A stretch of 41,522 bases of DNA, taken from Solirubrobacterales bacterium. GTDB lineage: Bacteria > Actinomycetota > Thermoleophilia > Solirubrobacterales > Solirubrobacteraceae. Shown piece after piece: positions 29,113 through 37,356 of the stretch. The stretch's first letter is position 1. Each line of letters starts with the position of its first letter. The stretch covers positions 1-41,522 of the forward strand of contig JACDGG010000006.1 in assembly GCA_013815355.1 (NCBI GenBank), given 5' to 3'. The notes below the pieces were generated by a model. It saw only the letters and a program-made list of their open reading frames with translations, did not search any database and was not told where the DNA came from. The translations under genes were made by a program, and so were the position numbers.

Positions 29113-30317
29113 CTGCTCGCGACATCGTCGAGCAAAGCCGCCATTCGGGCGGCAAGCGCCTGGCGACTGTAGGGCTCGAGCCGCTCGACCGGCAGTGGCC
29201 TCACAGCGCCGTCGCGCAACCGCAGCAAAGCCGCGACGATTGTCTCTGGCTCGCCCAGTCGCGCGCACAGCTCGTCGGCCTGCAGGCGTCGCAGAAGCGC
29301 CTCGCTGGCGCCACCATCGGTAACGCAGAGCACGGGCTTGCCCAGCGCGAGGTACTCATAGATCTTGCTTGCGACAGCCGTCTGATCGCCGGCTGTGCGG
29401 GCCTGGCTGAGCAGGCAGGCATCGGCGCTCGCCATCCGACCGACGGCCTCCCGCCAGGGAGACGGCGCGAGCACCTCTATCTGCACCCTCCCGTGCTTGC
29501 GCGCCAACGCGACCTCGGCTCGCGAGGCAGGGGAGAGGTGCCCGTGCAGGAGGAGGCGGAAGCTCCCCGCGAGCCGTGGGTCGGCGAGTGCCCCGATCAG
29601 CGGCCCCAGCGGGCGCGCCGGCGTGAGGGTGCCGGAGTGTAGGAGCGTGAGGATCCGACGCGATCGATCCTCAGGTACGCGATCACCACTCGAACCTGAG
29701 GGCATCATCGACTTGATCGCAGGATCGAACCCGTTGGGAATCTCCACGATGCGCTCGCCGAGCTGCGGGTGGCGCATGGCCAAGTCGGAGACGGCCTCGG
29801 GTGTGCAGGCAATCACGCGGCGCGCACTGCGCAGCAGCCAATCCTCGATGTTCGAGAGCACGCGACCGCCATCGTCGAATGCTGGGCTCCCGGCCCAGAG
29901 ATCGCGCAACTCGACGATCAGCGGGACCTCTTGTGTGACGCCGAGGCGTGCGGCCAGCGGCCCGGCGATCGGGGGCCCGCTCGCCAGCACCACGTCGGGA
30001 CGCAGCCGCGCGATCCGCCGGCGAGCCATGTACGCACCACGTGGCACCCACAGCATCGAGAGTGGCAGGGCGTCGGGGCGTATGCCCGCGAGGTGGAACG
30101 CCGGCCCGCTCGCGCGGGCGAGACGGGCCATCGCAGTGGCGCGGAGCTTCACGAACGAGCCGCCCTCGAACTCCGACGCGCCAACACGTCTCGCGGCGCT
30201 GAGTACCTCGACCTCCCAGCCGTGCTCCGGCAGGTAGCGAACGAAAGCTCGCCAGCGCGCGGCTGGACCCCCGTCCTGTTCAGGCGAGCGATGCGTCACG
30301 AGTAGCAAACGCCTCAT
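29109..30317 (-). CDS. GT4-family glycosyltransferase
   Basis: 402 residues from ATG 30317 (a GTG directly before it is also possible). GT-B fold. The N-terminal domain has RLLLVTHRSPEQDGGPAARW, VVLASGPPIAGPLAARLG and LIVELRDLWAGSPAF. The C-terminal donor domain has LLHSGTLTPARPLGPLIGAL and ending motif ASKIYEYLALGKPVLCV, the EX7E-like site of GT4 enzymes. This resembles WbuB/WcaI-like transferases that act on amino sugars. It is divergent from the GT4 gene at 30342, with only 24 bp between starts, and convergent with the epimerase gene. Donor and acceptor are unknown. Confidence 0.87.
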   Translation of the reverse strand: MRRLLLVTHRSPEQDGGPAARWRAFVRYLPEHGWEVEVLSAARRVGASEFEGGSFVKLRATAMARLARASGPAFHLAGIRPDALPLSMLWVPRGAYMARRRIARLRPDVVLASGPPIAGPLAARLGVTQEVPLIVELRDLWAGSPAFDDGGRVLSNIEDWLLRSARRVIACTPEAVSDLAMRHPQLGERIVEIPNGFDPAIKSMMPSGSSGDRVPEDRSRRILTLLHSGTLTPARPLGPLIGALADPRLAGSFRLLLHGHLSPASRAEVALARKHGRVQIEVLAPSPWREAVGRMASADACLLSQARTAGDQTAVASKIYEYLALGKPVLCVTDGGASEALLRRLQADELCARLGEPETIVAALLRLRDGAVRPLPVERLEPYSRQALAARMAALLDDVASS

Positions 30318-30341
30318 CACTCATATGGTTCCATTCTTCAG

Positions 30342-31925
30342 ATGCGCCTCACAGTCGACCTCAGGTTCAACGGGCCGGCCCTCGCCTGCACTGAGGACGA
30401 GCAGGTCCTCACTCTCGTCGAGCTCGCCGGCACAGTCCGCGAACCGCGACGGCTGCGTGCGCTGCTGCGTGGTCGGGATCTCGAGGAGGTGTGTGTGCTG
30501 CGTGACGAGCGCCCGCTCAACGGCGTGCAGGCCGGCGCGCTTGCATTGGCGACCCTCAGCAGTGCGAGCCGGTTTGAAGTGAGATCTGCCGGCAACTCGA
30601 CGGCCGGTGGGCATGCGGCAATGCGCACGCGCGCCGCGACGGCGCTCGCGATCGGGATGCCCGCGGAGCTCGCACGCAGCACGCGCTGGCTGGCCCGCGC
30701 ACGGCGGGTCTCAGCGACCCCGTTCTCGCTGCCCGCACGTCCTGCACGAGACCTCCGGCGTGTCAGCTACCTACGGGCTGAGCCGTCGCTGCGCTGGCTT
30801 GGCGCTCAGGTGGGGGGTGCGGCGACACACACGACGGGCGTGATCAACGGGCTCTCCGATGCGGGTCTCGAGGTGAGCGTCTTCGCGCCCGAGCGACCCG
30901 AGGGCGTGCACGGCGCAAACTGTGAGTGCGTGCCACCGCGGCACATCGTTCAGCTCGTGCATTGGCTCACGCTCGTCGGCCACACGCAGAGGCTGGTGTC
31001 GGCCGCGAGCGAGGTCCCGGCCGACCTCGTATATCAGCGCTATGCGCTCGGCTCCTACGCGGGCTTGGAGCTGGCGCGCCGGCTTGACGTTCCGCTCGTG
31101 CTCGAGTTCAACGGCTCGGAGATCTGGACCGAGCGCCACTGGGGCACCGGCCGTCTGGCGTTCGTGAGAACGCTGGCGGCGCTCGAGCGACGCAATCTGC
31201 TCGACGCCTCGCTGATCGTCGTCGTGTCACAGCCGCTCAAGGACCAGCTCCTGGAGATGGGCATCGAGCCCGTGCGCGTGCTCGTCAATCCCAACGGCGT
31301 CGACCTGCAGCAGCTGACCGCCCTACGCGCGCGTCCTCCGGCCCACTGGCGTTCACGCGCAAAGCTGCCGCAGGCACCCACGGTTGGCTTCGTGGGCACG
31401 TTTAGGCTGTGGCACGGGGTCAAGCTCCTCCCCGAGCTGATCGAGAGCGTCGCGGCACACCGCGACGACGCTCGCTGGTTGCTCATCGGCGATGGGCCCC
31501 TGCACGGCGAGGTCGCTGCCGAGATCGAGCGCCGGGGCCTGTCAGAGCGGGTGTGGCTCACGGGCGTGGTCGCCCATGCTCATGCTGTCGAGCTGCTCGC
31601 CTGTTGTGAGGTGTGCGTCTCGCCGCACGTGCCCAATCCCGATGGGACCCCGTTCTTCGGTTCCCCGACGAAGCTGTTTGAATACATGGGCCTCGGTCGT
31701 GCGATCGTCGCTTCGGATCTCGAGCAGATCGGGGAGGTGCTCCAGGACGGTCGCACGGCTCTGCTGACGGTGCCCGGCGATGTCCCCGCCGCAGCGGCCG
31801 CGGTCGTGAACCTGCTGGATGACGAGGCACAGCGCTTGCGGTTCGGTGCCGCTGCGCTGGCGGAGGTGACGGCGCGCTACAGCTGGGACGCCCACGTCGG
31901 GCGCATCCTGGCGGCCCTGGAATAA
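30342..31925 (+). CDS. GT4-family glycosyltransferase with extra N-terminal region
   Basis: 527 residues. Residues from about 145 on are a normal GT4 enzyme: GGAATHTTGVINGLSDAGLE, VLEFNGSEIWTERHWG, the hinge VNPNGVDLQQL, TVGFVGTFRLWHGVKLLPEL and the donor motif GSPTKLFEYMGLGRAIVASD. The first ~140 residues are additional. They begin MRLTVDLRFNGPALACTEDE, are rich in Arg, Ala and Leu, and match no domain that I recognise. They show the same GC-rich third positions, so they are probably translated; a later start would lose them, but no strong ribosome-binding site points to one. TATGGT (30324-30329) is a possible -10 box, 12 nt before the ATG. Confidence 0.82.
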   Translation: MRLTVDLRFNGPALACTEDEQVLTLVELAGTVREPRRLRALLRGRDLEEVCVLRDERPLNGVQAGALALATLSSASRFEVRSAGNSTAGGHAAMRTRAATALAIGMPAELARSTRWLARARRVSATPFSLPARPARDLRRVSYLRAEPSLRWLGAQVGGAATHTTGVINGLSDAGLEVSVFAPERPEGVHGANCECVPPRHIVQLVHWLTLVGHTQRLVSAASEVPADLVYQRYALGSYAGLELARRLDVPLVLEFNGSEIWTERHWGTGRLAFVRTLAALERRNLLDASLIVVVSQPLKDQLLEMGIEPVRVLVNPNGVDLQQLTALRARPPAHWRSRAKLPQAPTVGFVGTFRLWHGVKLLPELIESVAAHRDDARWLLIGDGPLHGEVAAEIERRGLSERVWLTGVVAHAHAVELLACCEVCVSPHVPNPDGTPFFGSPTKLFEYMGLGRAIVASDLEQIGEVLQDGRTALLTVPGDVPAAAAAVVNLLDDEAQRLRFGAAALAEVTARYSWDAHVGRILAALE

Positions 31926-31940
31926 GAGCTGGGCAACCAA

Positions 31941-31958
31941 TGGGAGCTGCCACTCCCA
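31941..31958 (+). promoter_or_regulatory. short hairpin after the glycosyltransferase gene
   Basis: TGGGAG (31941-31946) and CTCCCA (31953-31958) form perfect arms with a 6-nt loop, 15 bp after the stop. There is no T-run. It may end the glycan transcript or be part of the control region of the next gene. Confidence 0.35.
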
Positions 31959-31976
31959 CAAGTATGTCGTCTGAGA

Positions 31977-31993
31977 TAACATACGCTCGTATG
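31977..31993 (+). promoter_or_regulatory. promoter and operator-like repeat of the XRE-cupin gene
   Basis: TAACAT (31977-31982) is a -10 candidate, with 8 nt between it and the ATG at 31991, implying a leaderless mRNA. The inverted repeat CATACG-CT-CGTATG (31980-31993) runs from the -10 box into the start codon. XRE regulators often repress themselves at such sites, so autoregulation and control of the leuCDB genes downstream are plausible. Confidence 0.45.
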
Positions 31994-32614
31994 ACGATCA
32001 CGACGCAGGCGCCTGACAGGGAACACGAGCACGCGACGGCACTCTCAGCGGCCGTGATCGGCGCGCGTGTGAAGGCACTGCGCGAGGCGTCCGGGCTTTC
32101 ACTGCGCGATCTGTCAGAGCGCAGCGGCGTGAGCGCGCCGATGCTCTCGCAGGTCGAGCGCGGCGAGACCAGCCCGACGCTGACGGTCGCGACCCGGATC
32201 GCCGCGGGTCTGGAGCTGCGCCTATCTCAGCTGCTGCGCCTCGACGAGGGTGGGGCAGTCACGGTCGTGCGCGCAGCTCAACGCAGACGCGGCGGCAACC
32301 GGCGGCGCGGACATAGCTTCGAGGTGCTGACCTCCGAGCAGCCGGGTCAGCGCGCGGAGATCTCGCGGCATGTCCTGGCCTCCGGCGGCGCGACCGGGGC
32401 AGCCGATGACCCACCGATGCACGAGCCGGGAAGCCGCGAGAGCGTGCTCGTAGAGCACGGCGCGCTGGTGCTGGTCTGCGACGGGCAGCGCCATCAGCTC
32501 AGCGAGGGCGATTGCGTGACCTTCGACGCCGACCTGCCCCATCACTTCGAGAACCCGACGGATTTCGACGCCGCGTTCCTGGCGGTCGTCTCGGCTGGCC
32601 TGAGGCGCAGCTAG
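31991..32614 (+). CDS. XRE-family transcriptional regulator with C-terminal cupin domain
   Basis: 207 residues. The helix-turn-helix is at about residues 22-75 ([20 protein letters not shown], then [20 protein letters not shown]). The cupin sensor domain follows from about residue 115 to the end ([51 protein letters not shown]). XRE-cupin proteins sense small metabolites. The gene stands 16 bp before leuC in the same direction, so it is probably cotranscribed with leuCDB, making it a candidate local regulator of leucine genes; the ligand is not predictable. ATG 31991 is preferred over ATG 31940 because of the promoter position. Confidence 0.85.
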   Translation: MTITTQAPDREHEHATALSAAVIGARVKALREASGLSLRDLSERSGVSAPMLSQVERGETSPTLTVATRIAAGLELRLSQLLRLDEGGAVTVVRAAQRRRGGNRRRGHSFEVLTSEQPGQRAEISRHVLASGGATGAADDPPMHEPGSRESVLVEHGALVLVCDGQRHQLSEGDCVTFDADLPHHFENPTDFDAAFLAVVSAGLRRS

Positions 32615-32630
32615 GAAAACCAGGAGAACC

Positions 32631-34037
32631 ATGCCAAGCACGCTGTTCGACAAGATCTGGGAGTCCCACGAGGTCGCCACGGGCGCTTCGGGGCTGCTGT
32701 ACATCGATCTGCACCTGGTGCACGAGGTCACGAGCCCGCAGGCATTCGACGGGCTGCGGCTGGCGCGGCGCGGCGTGCGCCGGCCCGACCGCACGCTGGC
32801 CACCGCCGATCACAACACTCCGACCGACGGGACCCCGGTGGCAGCCAGGATCAAGGACGAGCTCTCGCGTGTGCAGGTGGAAACACTCGAGCGCAACTGC
32901 GCCGAGTTTGGGGTTCCCGTCTATTCACTCGGCTCCGAGCGCCAGGGGATCGTGCACGTGATCGGCCCTGAGCTGGGCGTGACCCAGCCGGGCATGACGA
33001 TCGTCTGCGGCGACTCGCACACCTCGACCCACGGTGCCTTCGGGGCGCTCGCGTTCGGGATCGGCACGAGCGAGGTCGAGCACGTGCTGGCGACCCAGTG
33101 CATGGTTCAGAGCAGGCCGCGCTCGATGCATATCCGCTATGAGGGCGAGCTCGGCTTTGGCGTCACCGCCAAGGATCTGATCCTCGCCACGCTCGGCCAG
33201 CTCGGCGTCGGCGGCATGACCGGCCACGTCGTCGAGTACGCCGGCCCGACAATCGAGGCCCTCTCGATGGAGGGGCGCATGACGGTTTGCAACATGACGA
33301 TCGAGGGCGGCGGCCGCGCCGGTATGATCGCCCCGGACGAGACGACCTTCGCCTGGTTCACCGAGCGCGAGCGGCCCGGGGCGCCGCGCGGAGTAGACCT
33401 CGACGCGGCGATCGCGGCGTGGAGCGAGCTGCGCAGCGACGTGGGCGCGAGCTTCGACCGCGAGGTCGTGATCGACGCGACCGGGATATCCCCGCAGGTG
33501 ACCTGGGGCACGAACCCCGGCATGGTTCGTGCCGTCACTGAGAGCGTGCCCGCCCCCGAGGACTTCGACAGCCCCGCCGAGCGCGAGGCGACCGCGCGCG
33601 CCCTGCACTACATGGCCCTGGAGCCCGGGACGCCGATCGAGCAGATCGCGGTCGATCGGGTATTCATCGGCTCGTGCACGAACTCCCGCATCGGCGATCT
33701 GCGCGCCGCTGCCAAGGTGATCGCGGGACGCACCGTCGCTGCGAGCGTCAATGCGATGGTCGTGCCGGGCTCGCAGCAGGTCAAGGCCCAGGCCGAGGCC
33801 GAGGGTCTGGATCGCGTGTTCCGTGAGGCGGGCTTTGACTGGCGTGTCGCGGGCTGCTCGATGTGCCTCGGCATGAACCCAGACATCCTGCAGCCGGGTG
33901 AGCGCTGCGCCTCGACCTCGAACCGCAACTTCGAGGGTCGCCAGGGACGCGGCGGGCGCACCCACCTCGTCTCTCCCCAGATGGCGGCCGCGGCCGCGAT
34001 CGAGGGTCACTTCGTCGACATTCGCCAGTGGTCCTAG
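32631..34037 (+). CDS. leuC: 3-isopropylmalate dehydratase large subunit
   Basis: Aconitase-family [4Fe-4S] enzyme that, with LeuD, isomerises 2-isopropylmalate to 3-isopropylmalate. It has 468 residues. The three cluster ligands are C349 ([11 protein letters not shown]), C409 and C412 ([10 protein letters not shown]). The substrate-site segments [15 protein letters not shown] (as [20 protein letters not shown]) and [13 protein letters not shown] near the C-terminus are intact. AGGAG before the ATG is a good ribosome-binding site. A 78-bp spacer to leuD contains a possible RNA stem (GCTGTAT with ATACGGC, one G-U pair) just before the leuD ribosome-binding site and a TATGAC that could be an internal -10 box. 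Confidence 0.96.
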   Translation: MPSTLFDKIWESHEVATGASGLLYIDLHLVHEVTSPQAFDGLRLARRGVRRPDRTLATADHNTPTDGTPVAARIKDELSRVQVETLERNCAEFGVPVYSLGSERQGIVHVIGPELGVTQPGMTIVCGDSHTSTHGAFGALAFGIGTSEVEHVLATQCMVQSRPRSMHIRYEGELGFGVTAKDLILATLGQLGVGGMTGHVVEYAGPTIEALSMEGRMTVCNMTIEGGGRAGMIAPDETTFAWFTERERPGAPRGVDLDAAIAAWSELRSDVGASFDREVVIDATGISPQVTWGTNPGMVRAVTESVPAPEDFDSPAEREATARALHYMALEPGTPIEQIAVDRVFIGSCTNSRIGDLRAAAKVIAGRTVAASVNAMVVPGSQQVKAQAEAEGLDRVFREAGFDWRVAGCSMCLGMNPDILQPGERCASTSNRNFEGRQGRGGRTHLVSPQMAAAAAIEGHFVDIRQWS

Positions 34038-34115
34038 GAGCTAGTGGTGCGCTGGTCCTATTCACTAACTGAGACCGCTGTATGACCTGGTGATACGGCA
34101 AAGGAGATCAAGAGC

Positions 34116-34676
34116 ATGAAACCGATCAGCGTGATAGCCGGCAAGGTCAGCCACCTCGACCGCGCCGACGTCGACACCGACCAGATCATGCCCAAGCAGT
34201 TCCTCAAGCGCGTTCAGCGCACGGGCTTCGGCGAGTTCCTCTTCTACGACTGGGCCAAGGAGCCCGGCTGGGATCTCCCGGCCAACCCGATCCTGGTGGC
34301 GGGGGAGAACTTCGGCTGCGGCTCCTCCCGCGAGCACGCACCCTGGGGCCTGCAGGACTACGGCTTCCAGGCGATAGTCGCGCCGAGCTTCGCCGACATC
34401 TTCTACTCCAACTGCACCAAGATCGGCCTGCTGCCGGTCGTCTTGAGCGGCGAGGACTGCCACGCGCTCGCGCAGGTGGGGGAGGGCAAGATCGACCTCA
34501 CAGAGCAGGAGGTCCGCTTCGCCGGCGAGCAGGTGCCCTTCGCGATCGATCACGAGATCCGCCATCGCCTGCTCGGCGGGCTCGACGACATCGCGCTGAG
34601 CCTGCGGCAGGGGGAGACGATCGCCTCCTTCGAGCGCGAGCGCGAGCGCAGCGGTCCACCGACGACGGCGCTTTAG
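34116..34676 (+). CDS. leuD: 3-isopropylmalate dehydratase small subunit
   Basis: 186 residues, swivelling domain partner of Leu[15 protein letters not shown] is near residues 20-33, and the substrate-binding loop [15 protein letters not shown] is at about residues 66-80, followed by [14 protein letters not shown] and KIGLLPV. The start has AAGGAG upstream. It follows leuC and ends 8 bp before leuB, so leuC-leuD-leuB form one unit. The length is normal for the bacterial form. Confidence 0.96.
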   Translation: MKPISVIAGKVSHLDRADVDTDQIMPKQFLKRVQRTGFGEFLFYDWAKEPGWDLPANPILVAGENFGCGSSREHAPWGLQDYGFQAIVAPSFADIFYSNCTKIGLLPVVLSGEDCHALAQVGEGKIDLTEQEVRFAGEQVPFAIDHEIRHRLLGGLDDIALSLRQGETIASFERERERSGPPTTAL

Positions 34677-34684
34677 GAGTTCAA

Positions 34685-35725
34685 GTGGCACATCGCATCG
34701 TCACCCTTCCCGGCGACGGGATTGGCCCGGAGATCATGGCGCCGACACTCGAGCTGCTTGGCCGTCTCGGCGACTTCGACTTCGAGCAGCACACGTTCGG
34801 GGGAGCTTCCATCGACGCCCACGGTGTCGCACTCACCGACGAGGTGCTCGCCGCCTGCCGCGGCGCCGACGCGGTCCTGCTCGCGGCTGTGGGGGGGCCG
34901 AAGTGGGATACGACCGACCCGAGCAAACCGCGTCCCGAGCAGGGCCTCTTGGGCCTGCGCAAGGGCCTTGGGCTGTACGCCAACCTGCGGCCCGTCAAGC
35001 CACTGCCGGCGCTGTATGACGCCTCGCCGCTGCGGCGCGAGCGGATCGAGGGCACCGACCTGCTCGTCGTGCGTGAGCTGACCGGCGGGATCTACTTCGG
35101 TGAGAAGACGCGCACGGCGACCTCAGCGTCGGACGTCTGCTCCTACACGACCGCGGAGGTCGAGCGCATCGCGCGTATGGCCTTCTCCGCGGCACGCTCG
35201 CGCGTCTCGAGCGTCGACAAGGCCAACGTGCTCGAGACCTCGCGGCTGTGGCGCGAGGTCGTCGGCGCCGTGCACGCGCGCGAGTTCCCCCACATCGAGC
35301 TGGAGCACGTGCTCGTCGACAACGCAGCGATGCAGCTCATCGCCTCGCCGCGGCACTTCGACGTGCTGCTCGCAGAGAACATGTTCGGGGACATCCTCTC
35401 CGACGAGGCCGCTATGCTGACCGGCTCGATCGGTATGCTGCCGAGCGCGTCGCTGGGAGACCAGAACTCACCGACCCCCGGGCTGTTCGAGCCGGTACAT
35501 GGCTCGGCGCCGGACATCGCCGGGCAGGGGATCGCGAACCCGCTGGCGATGTTTCTCTCGGCAGCGATGATGCTGCGGCACGGGCTGGGGCTGGCGGATG
35601 AGGCACAGGCGCTCGAGGGCGCAGTCGAAACAGCGCTTGCGGACGGCCTGCGCACGCCCGACCTCGGCGGCGGGGCGCGGACCGGCGAGGCGCTTGAGGC
35701 CGTGCTCGCGCGCCTGTCGAGCTAG
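34685..35725 (+). CDS. leuB: 3-isopropylmalate dehydrogenase
   Basis: NAD- and Mg-dependent oxidative decarboxylase giving 2-oxoisocaproate, the last dedicated step before transamination to leucine. It has 346 residues with a GTG start and AGGAG just upstream. [11 protein letters not shown] is near the start; substrate arginines are in [16 protein letters not shown] and [13 protein letters not shown]; metal-site aspartates are in VDNAAMQLI and [18 protein letters not shown]; the NAD loop is [18 protein letters not shown]. It is the third gene of leuCDB. IlvE, encoded 0.6 kb downstream, would complete leucine synthesis. Confidence 0.96.
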   Translation: MAHRIVTLPGDGIGPEIMAPTLELLGRLGDFDFEQHTFGGASIDAHGVALTDEVLAACRGADAVLLAAVGGPKWDTTDPSKPRPEQGLLGLRKGLGLYANLRPVKPLPALYDASPLRRERIEGTDLLVVRELTGGIYFGEKTRTATSASDVCSYTTAEVERIARMAFSAARSRVSSVDKANVLETSRLWREVVGAVHAREFPHIELEHVLVDNAAMQLIASPRHFDVLLAENMFGDILSDEAAMLTGSIGMLPSASLGDQNSPTPGLFEPVHGSAPDIAGQGIANPLAMFLSAAMMLRHGLGLADEAQALEGAVETALADGLRTPDLGGGARTGEALEAVLARLSS

Positions 35726-35780
35726 CGCCCAGAGGGAGACATCACTTGTCGCGCGCGAGCGGGCAGGAGATAGTGGAGCC

Positions 35781-36287
35781 ATGCACTGCAGGCTCTCAGC
35801 CGCTTACGTGCTCGTCCTGCTCGCTCTCCTCGTAGGGGGCTGTGGCGGCGGCTCGAGCGCCCGCCCCGCTCAGTCCGGCGAAGCTGGGGCCGCGGCGGAA
35901 CTGCAGTTCATCGCCCAAGCCGACGCAATCTGCAAGCGTGTGCTTACCCAGATCGGCAAGCACGTGCTGACCCCGAGCGCGCAGCAAGAGCTCACGAACA
36001 CGACGCTCACGCAGGTCGCGCGGATCGCTCCCTATCGCGTGGCGGCCGAGAGCCAGGGGGTGCGCGACTTGAGCAGACTTCATCCGCCGGCGAAGCTCGC
36101 GATCCAATGGCACCAGATGCTCGGCTACATGCACGCCCTCGCGCTCGAACTCGATCGAGTGGGGAGCGCGGCGCAGGCCAAGGATCGAAAGGCATTGAAA
36201 GCGCTCGTCCCGTCGAAAACCCGCTTGCACGCGCAGCTGCGCGCGGTTGCCAAACGCGCGGGGTTCTCAGACTGCCGGCAGGTGTGA
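35781..36287 (+). CDS. small lipoprotein of unknown function
   Basis: 168 residues. A lipoprotein signal (YVLVLLALLVGGC, lipidated Cys21) is followed by a Gly/Ser linker and a helical mature domain (residues ~40-168) with AQADAICKRVLTQIGKHVL and a C-terminal AGFSDCRQV, giving two cysteines that could form a disulfide. The AD.IC..... and GF..C pattern is common among small extracytoplasmic proteins of this bacterial group, but no function is known to me. ATG 35781 has AGGAG about 11 nt upstream and gives the signal peptide; the longer open frame runs back into leuB. No link to leucine synthesis is visible. Confidence 0.75.
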   Translation: MHCRLSAAYVLVLLALLVGGCGGGSSARPAQSGEAGAAAELQFIAQADAICKRVLTQIGKHVLTPSAQQELTNTTLTQVARIAPYRVAAESQGVRDLSRLHPPAKLAIQWHQMLGYMHALALELDRVGSAAQAKDRKALKALVPSKTRLHAQLRAVAKRAGFSDCRQV

Positions 36288-36339
36288 GCGCACGCCCACG
36301 GCCACGGGGCAGCTGTGCTGCGCCGTGGCGAGTGTGCGC
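36288..36339 (+). terminator. large nested hairpin before ilvE (possible terminator)
   Basis: CCACGG (36302-36307) with CCGTGG (36323-36328), then GCAGC (36309-36313) with GCTGC (36317-36321) and a TGT loop, form an 11-bp stem broken by one G-G mismatch. The outer arms are GCGCAC (36288-36293) and GTGCGC (36334-36339). It starts directly after the lipoprotein stop and has no T-run. It probably ends the upstream transcript. Confidence 0.5.
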
Positions 36340-36346
36340 GAGGCTG

Positions 36347-36352
36347 TAGAAT
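36347..36352 (+). promoter_or_regulatory. -10 box of ilvE (leaderless start)
   Basis: TAGAAT, a 5/6 match to TATAAT, ends 8 nt before the GTG at 36361. Transcription would begin on or beside the start codon. No Shine-Dalgarno sequence precedes the GTG. This supports GTG 36361 as the start. Confidence 0.55.
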
Positions 36353-36360
36353 CGGCCGTT

Positions 36361-37350
36361 GTGGAGCCCACCGACCTGATCTGGATGAACGGCGAGTTCG
36401 TCGCTTGGGAGGATGCGACGGTCCACGTCCTGACGCACGGGCTGCACTACGGCACGGGCGTGTTCGAGGGGATCCGCTGCTACGACAGCGAGCTCGGCCC
36501 GGCGGTGTTCCGCAACGCCGAGCACATGGAGCGGCTGCTGCGCTCCGCTGAGCTCTACTACATGCCGGTGCCCTACAGCAGCGAGGCGCTGCAGGCCGCC
36601 GCCCGCGAGCTCGTGGCGCGCAACGGCCTGCGCTCGTGCTACATCCGCCCGATCGTCTACCGCGGCTACGGCAGCATGGGACTGAACCCGATGGACGCGC
36701 CGACGGACGTGACGATCGCCTGCTGGGAGTGGGCGACCTACCTTGGCGAGGAGGGCATGCGCAACGGCATCCGCGCGAAGGTGTCCTCGTGGCGGCGGAT
36801 CAGCCCGGACTCACTGATTCCCCACGCCAAGGCCTCGGGCCAGTACCTCAACAACGTGCTCGCGAAGGTCGAGTCGATGAAGGCCGGCTACCAGGAGGCG
36901 ATCCTGCTCGACGACCATGGCCACGTGTGCGAGGGCACGGGCGAGAACATCTACATGCTCGCAGGCGGTGAGATCGTCACGCCGGGCCACCACAACTCGA
37001 TCCTCGATGGCATCACGCGCCGCTCGATCATGCAGATCGCGGCCGACCTCGGATACCAGGTGAGCGAGCGTAACATCGCCCGCGCCGAGCTCTACCTGGC
37101 CGACGAGGTGTTCATGTCAGGGACGGCCGCCGAGCTCGTACCGGTCGTAGAGGTCGATGACCACAAGATCGGCACGGGACAGCCGGGAGAGGTCACGCGC
37201 CTGCTCCAGAGCGCCTTCGACGACGCCATCCACGGCCGCTCGGAGTGCTACCGCGAGTGGTTGGACGTGGTCCACCCCGTCGATTTGGAGACCCCTGCCG
37301 GCGACGCGCCGGCGCCGGCAGGCTCCGTGCAGACGACAGCCGCCGGGTAG
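36361..37350 (+). CDS. ilvE: branched-chain amino acid aminotransferase
   Basis: Class IV PLP aminotransferase that makes leucine, isoleucine and valine from their 2-oxo acids with glutamate. It has 329 residues. IWMNGEFVAWEDATVHVLTH and GLHYGTGVFEGIRCY at the start, RPIVYRGYGSMGLNP in the middle, the PLP lysine K157 in HAKASGQYLNN, and GTGENIYML with SGTAAELVPV near the end are family motifs. GTG 36361 is chosen from the promoter and the family N-terminus; in-frame sequence upstream belongs to the preceding lipoprotein and hairpin. cimA follows 6 bp after its stop with its own GGAG, so the two share a transcript. Confidence 0.95.
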   Translation: MEPTDLIWMNGEFVAWEDATVHVLTHGLHYGTGVFEGIRCYDSELGPAVFRNAEHMERLLRSAELYYMPVPYSSEALQAAARELVARNGLRSCYIRPIVYRGYGSMGLNPMDAPTDVTIACWEWATYLGEEGMRNGIRAKVSSWRRISPDSLIPHAKASGQYLNNVLAKVESMKAGYQEAILLDDHGHVCEGTGENIYMLAGGEIVTPGHHNSILDGITRRSIMQIAADLGYQVSERNIARAELYLADEVFMSGTAAELVPVVEVDDHKIGTGQPGEVTRLLQSAFDDAIHGRSECYREWLDVVHPVDLETPAGDAPAPAGSVQTTAAG

Positions 37351-37356
37351 GAGCCC

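Noticed and set aside
34038-34115. A second leucine leader peptide before leuD
   Set aside because: The short frames there have no leucine run, and the spacer is within an operon; only a weak stem and a possible internal -10 box are present.
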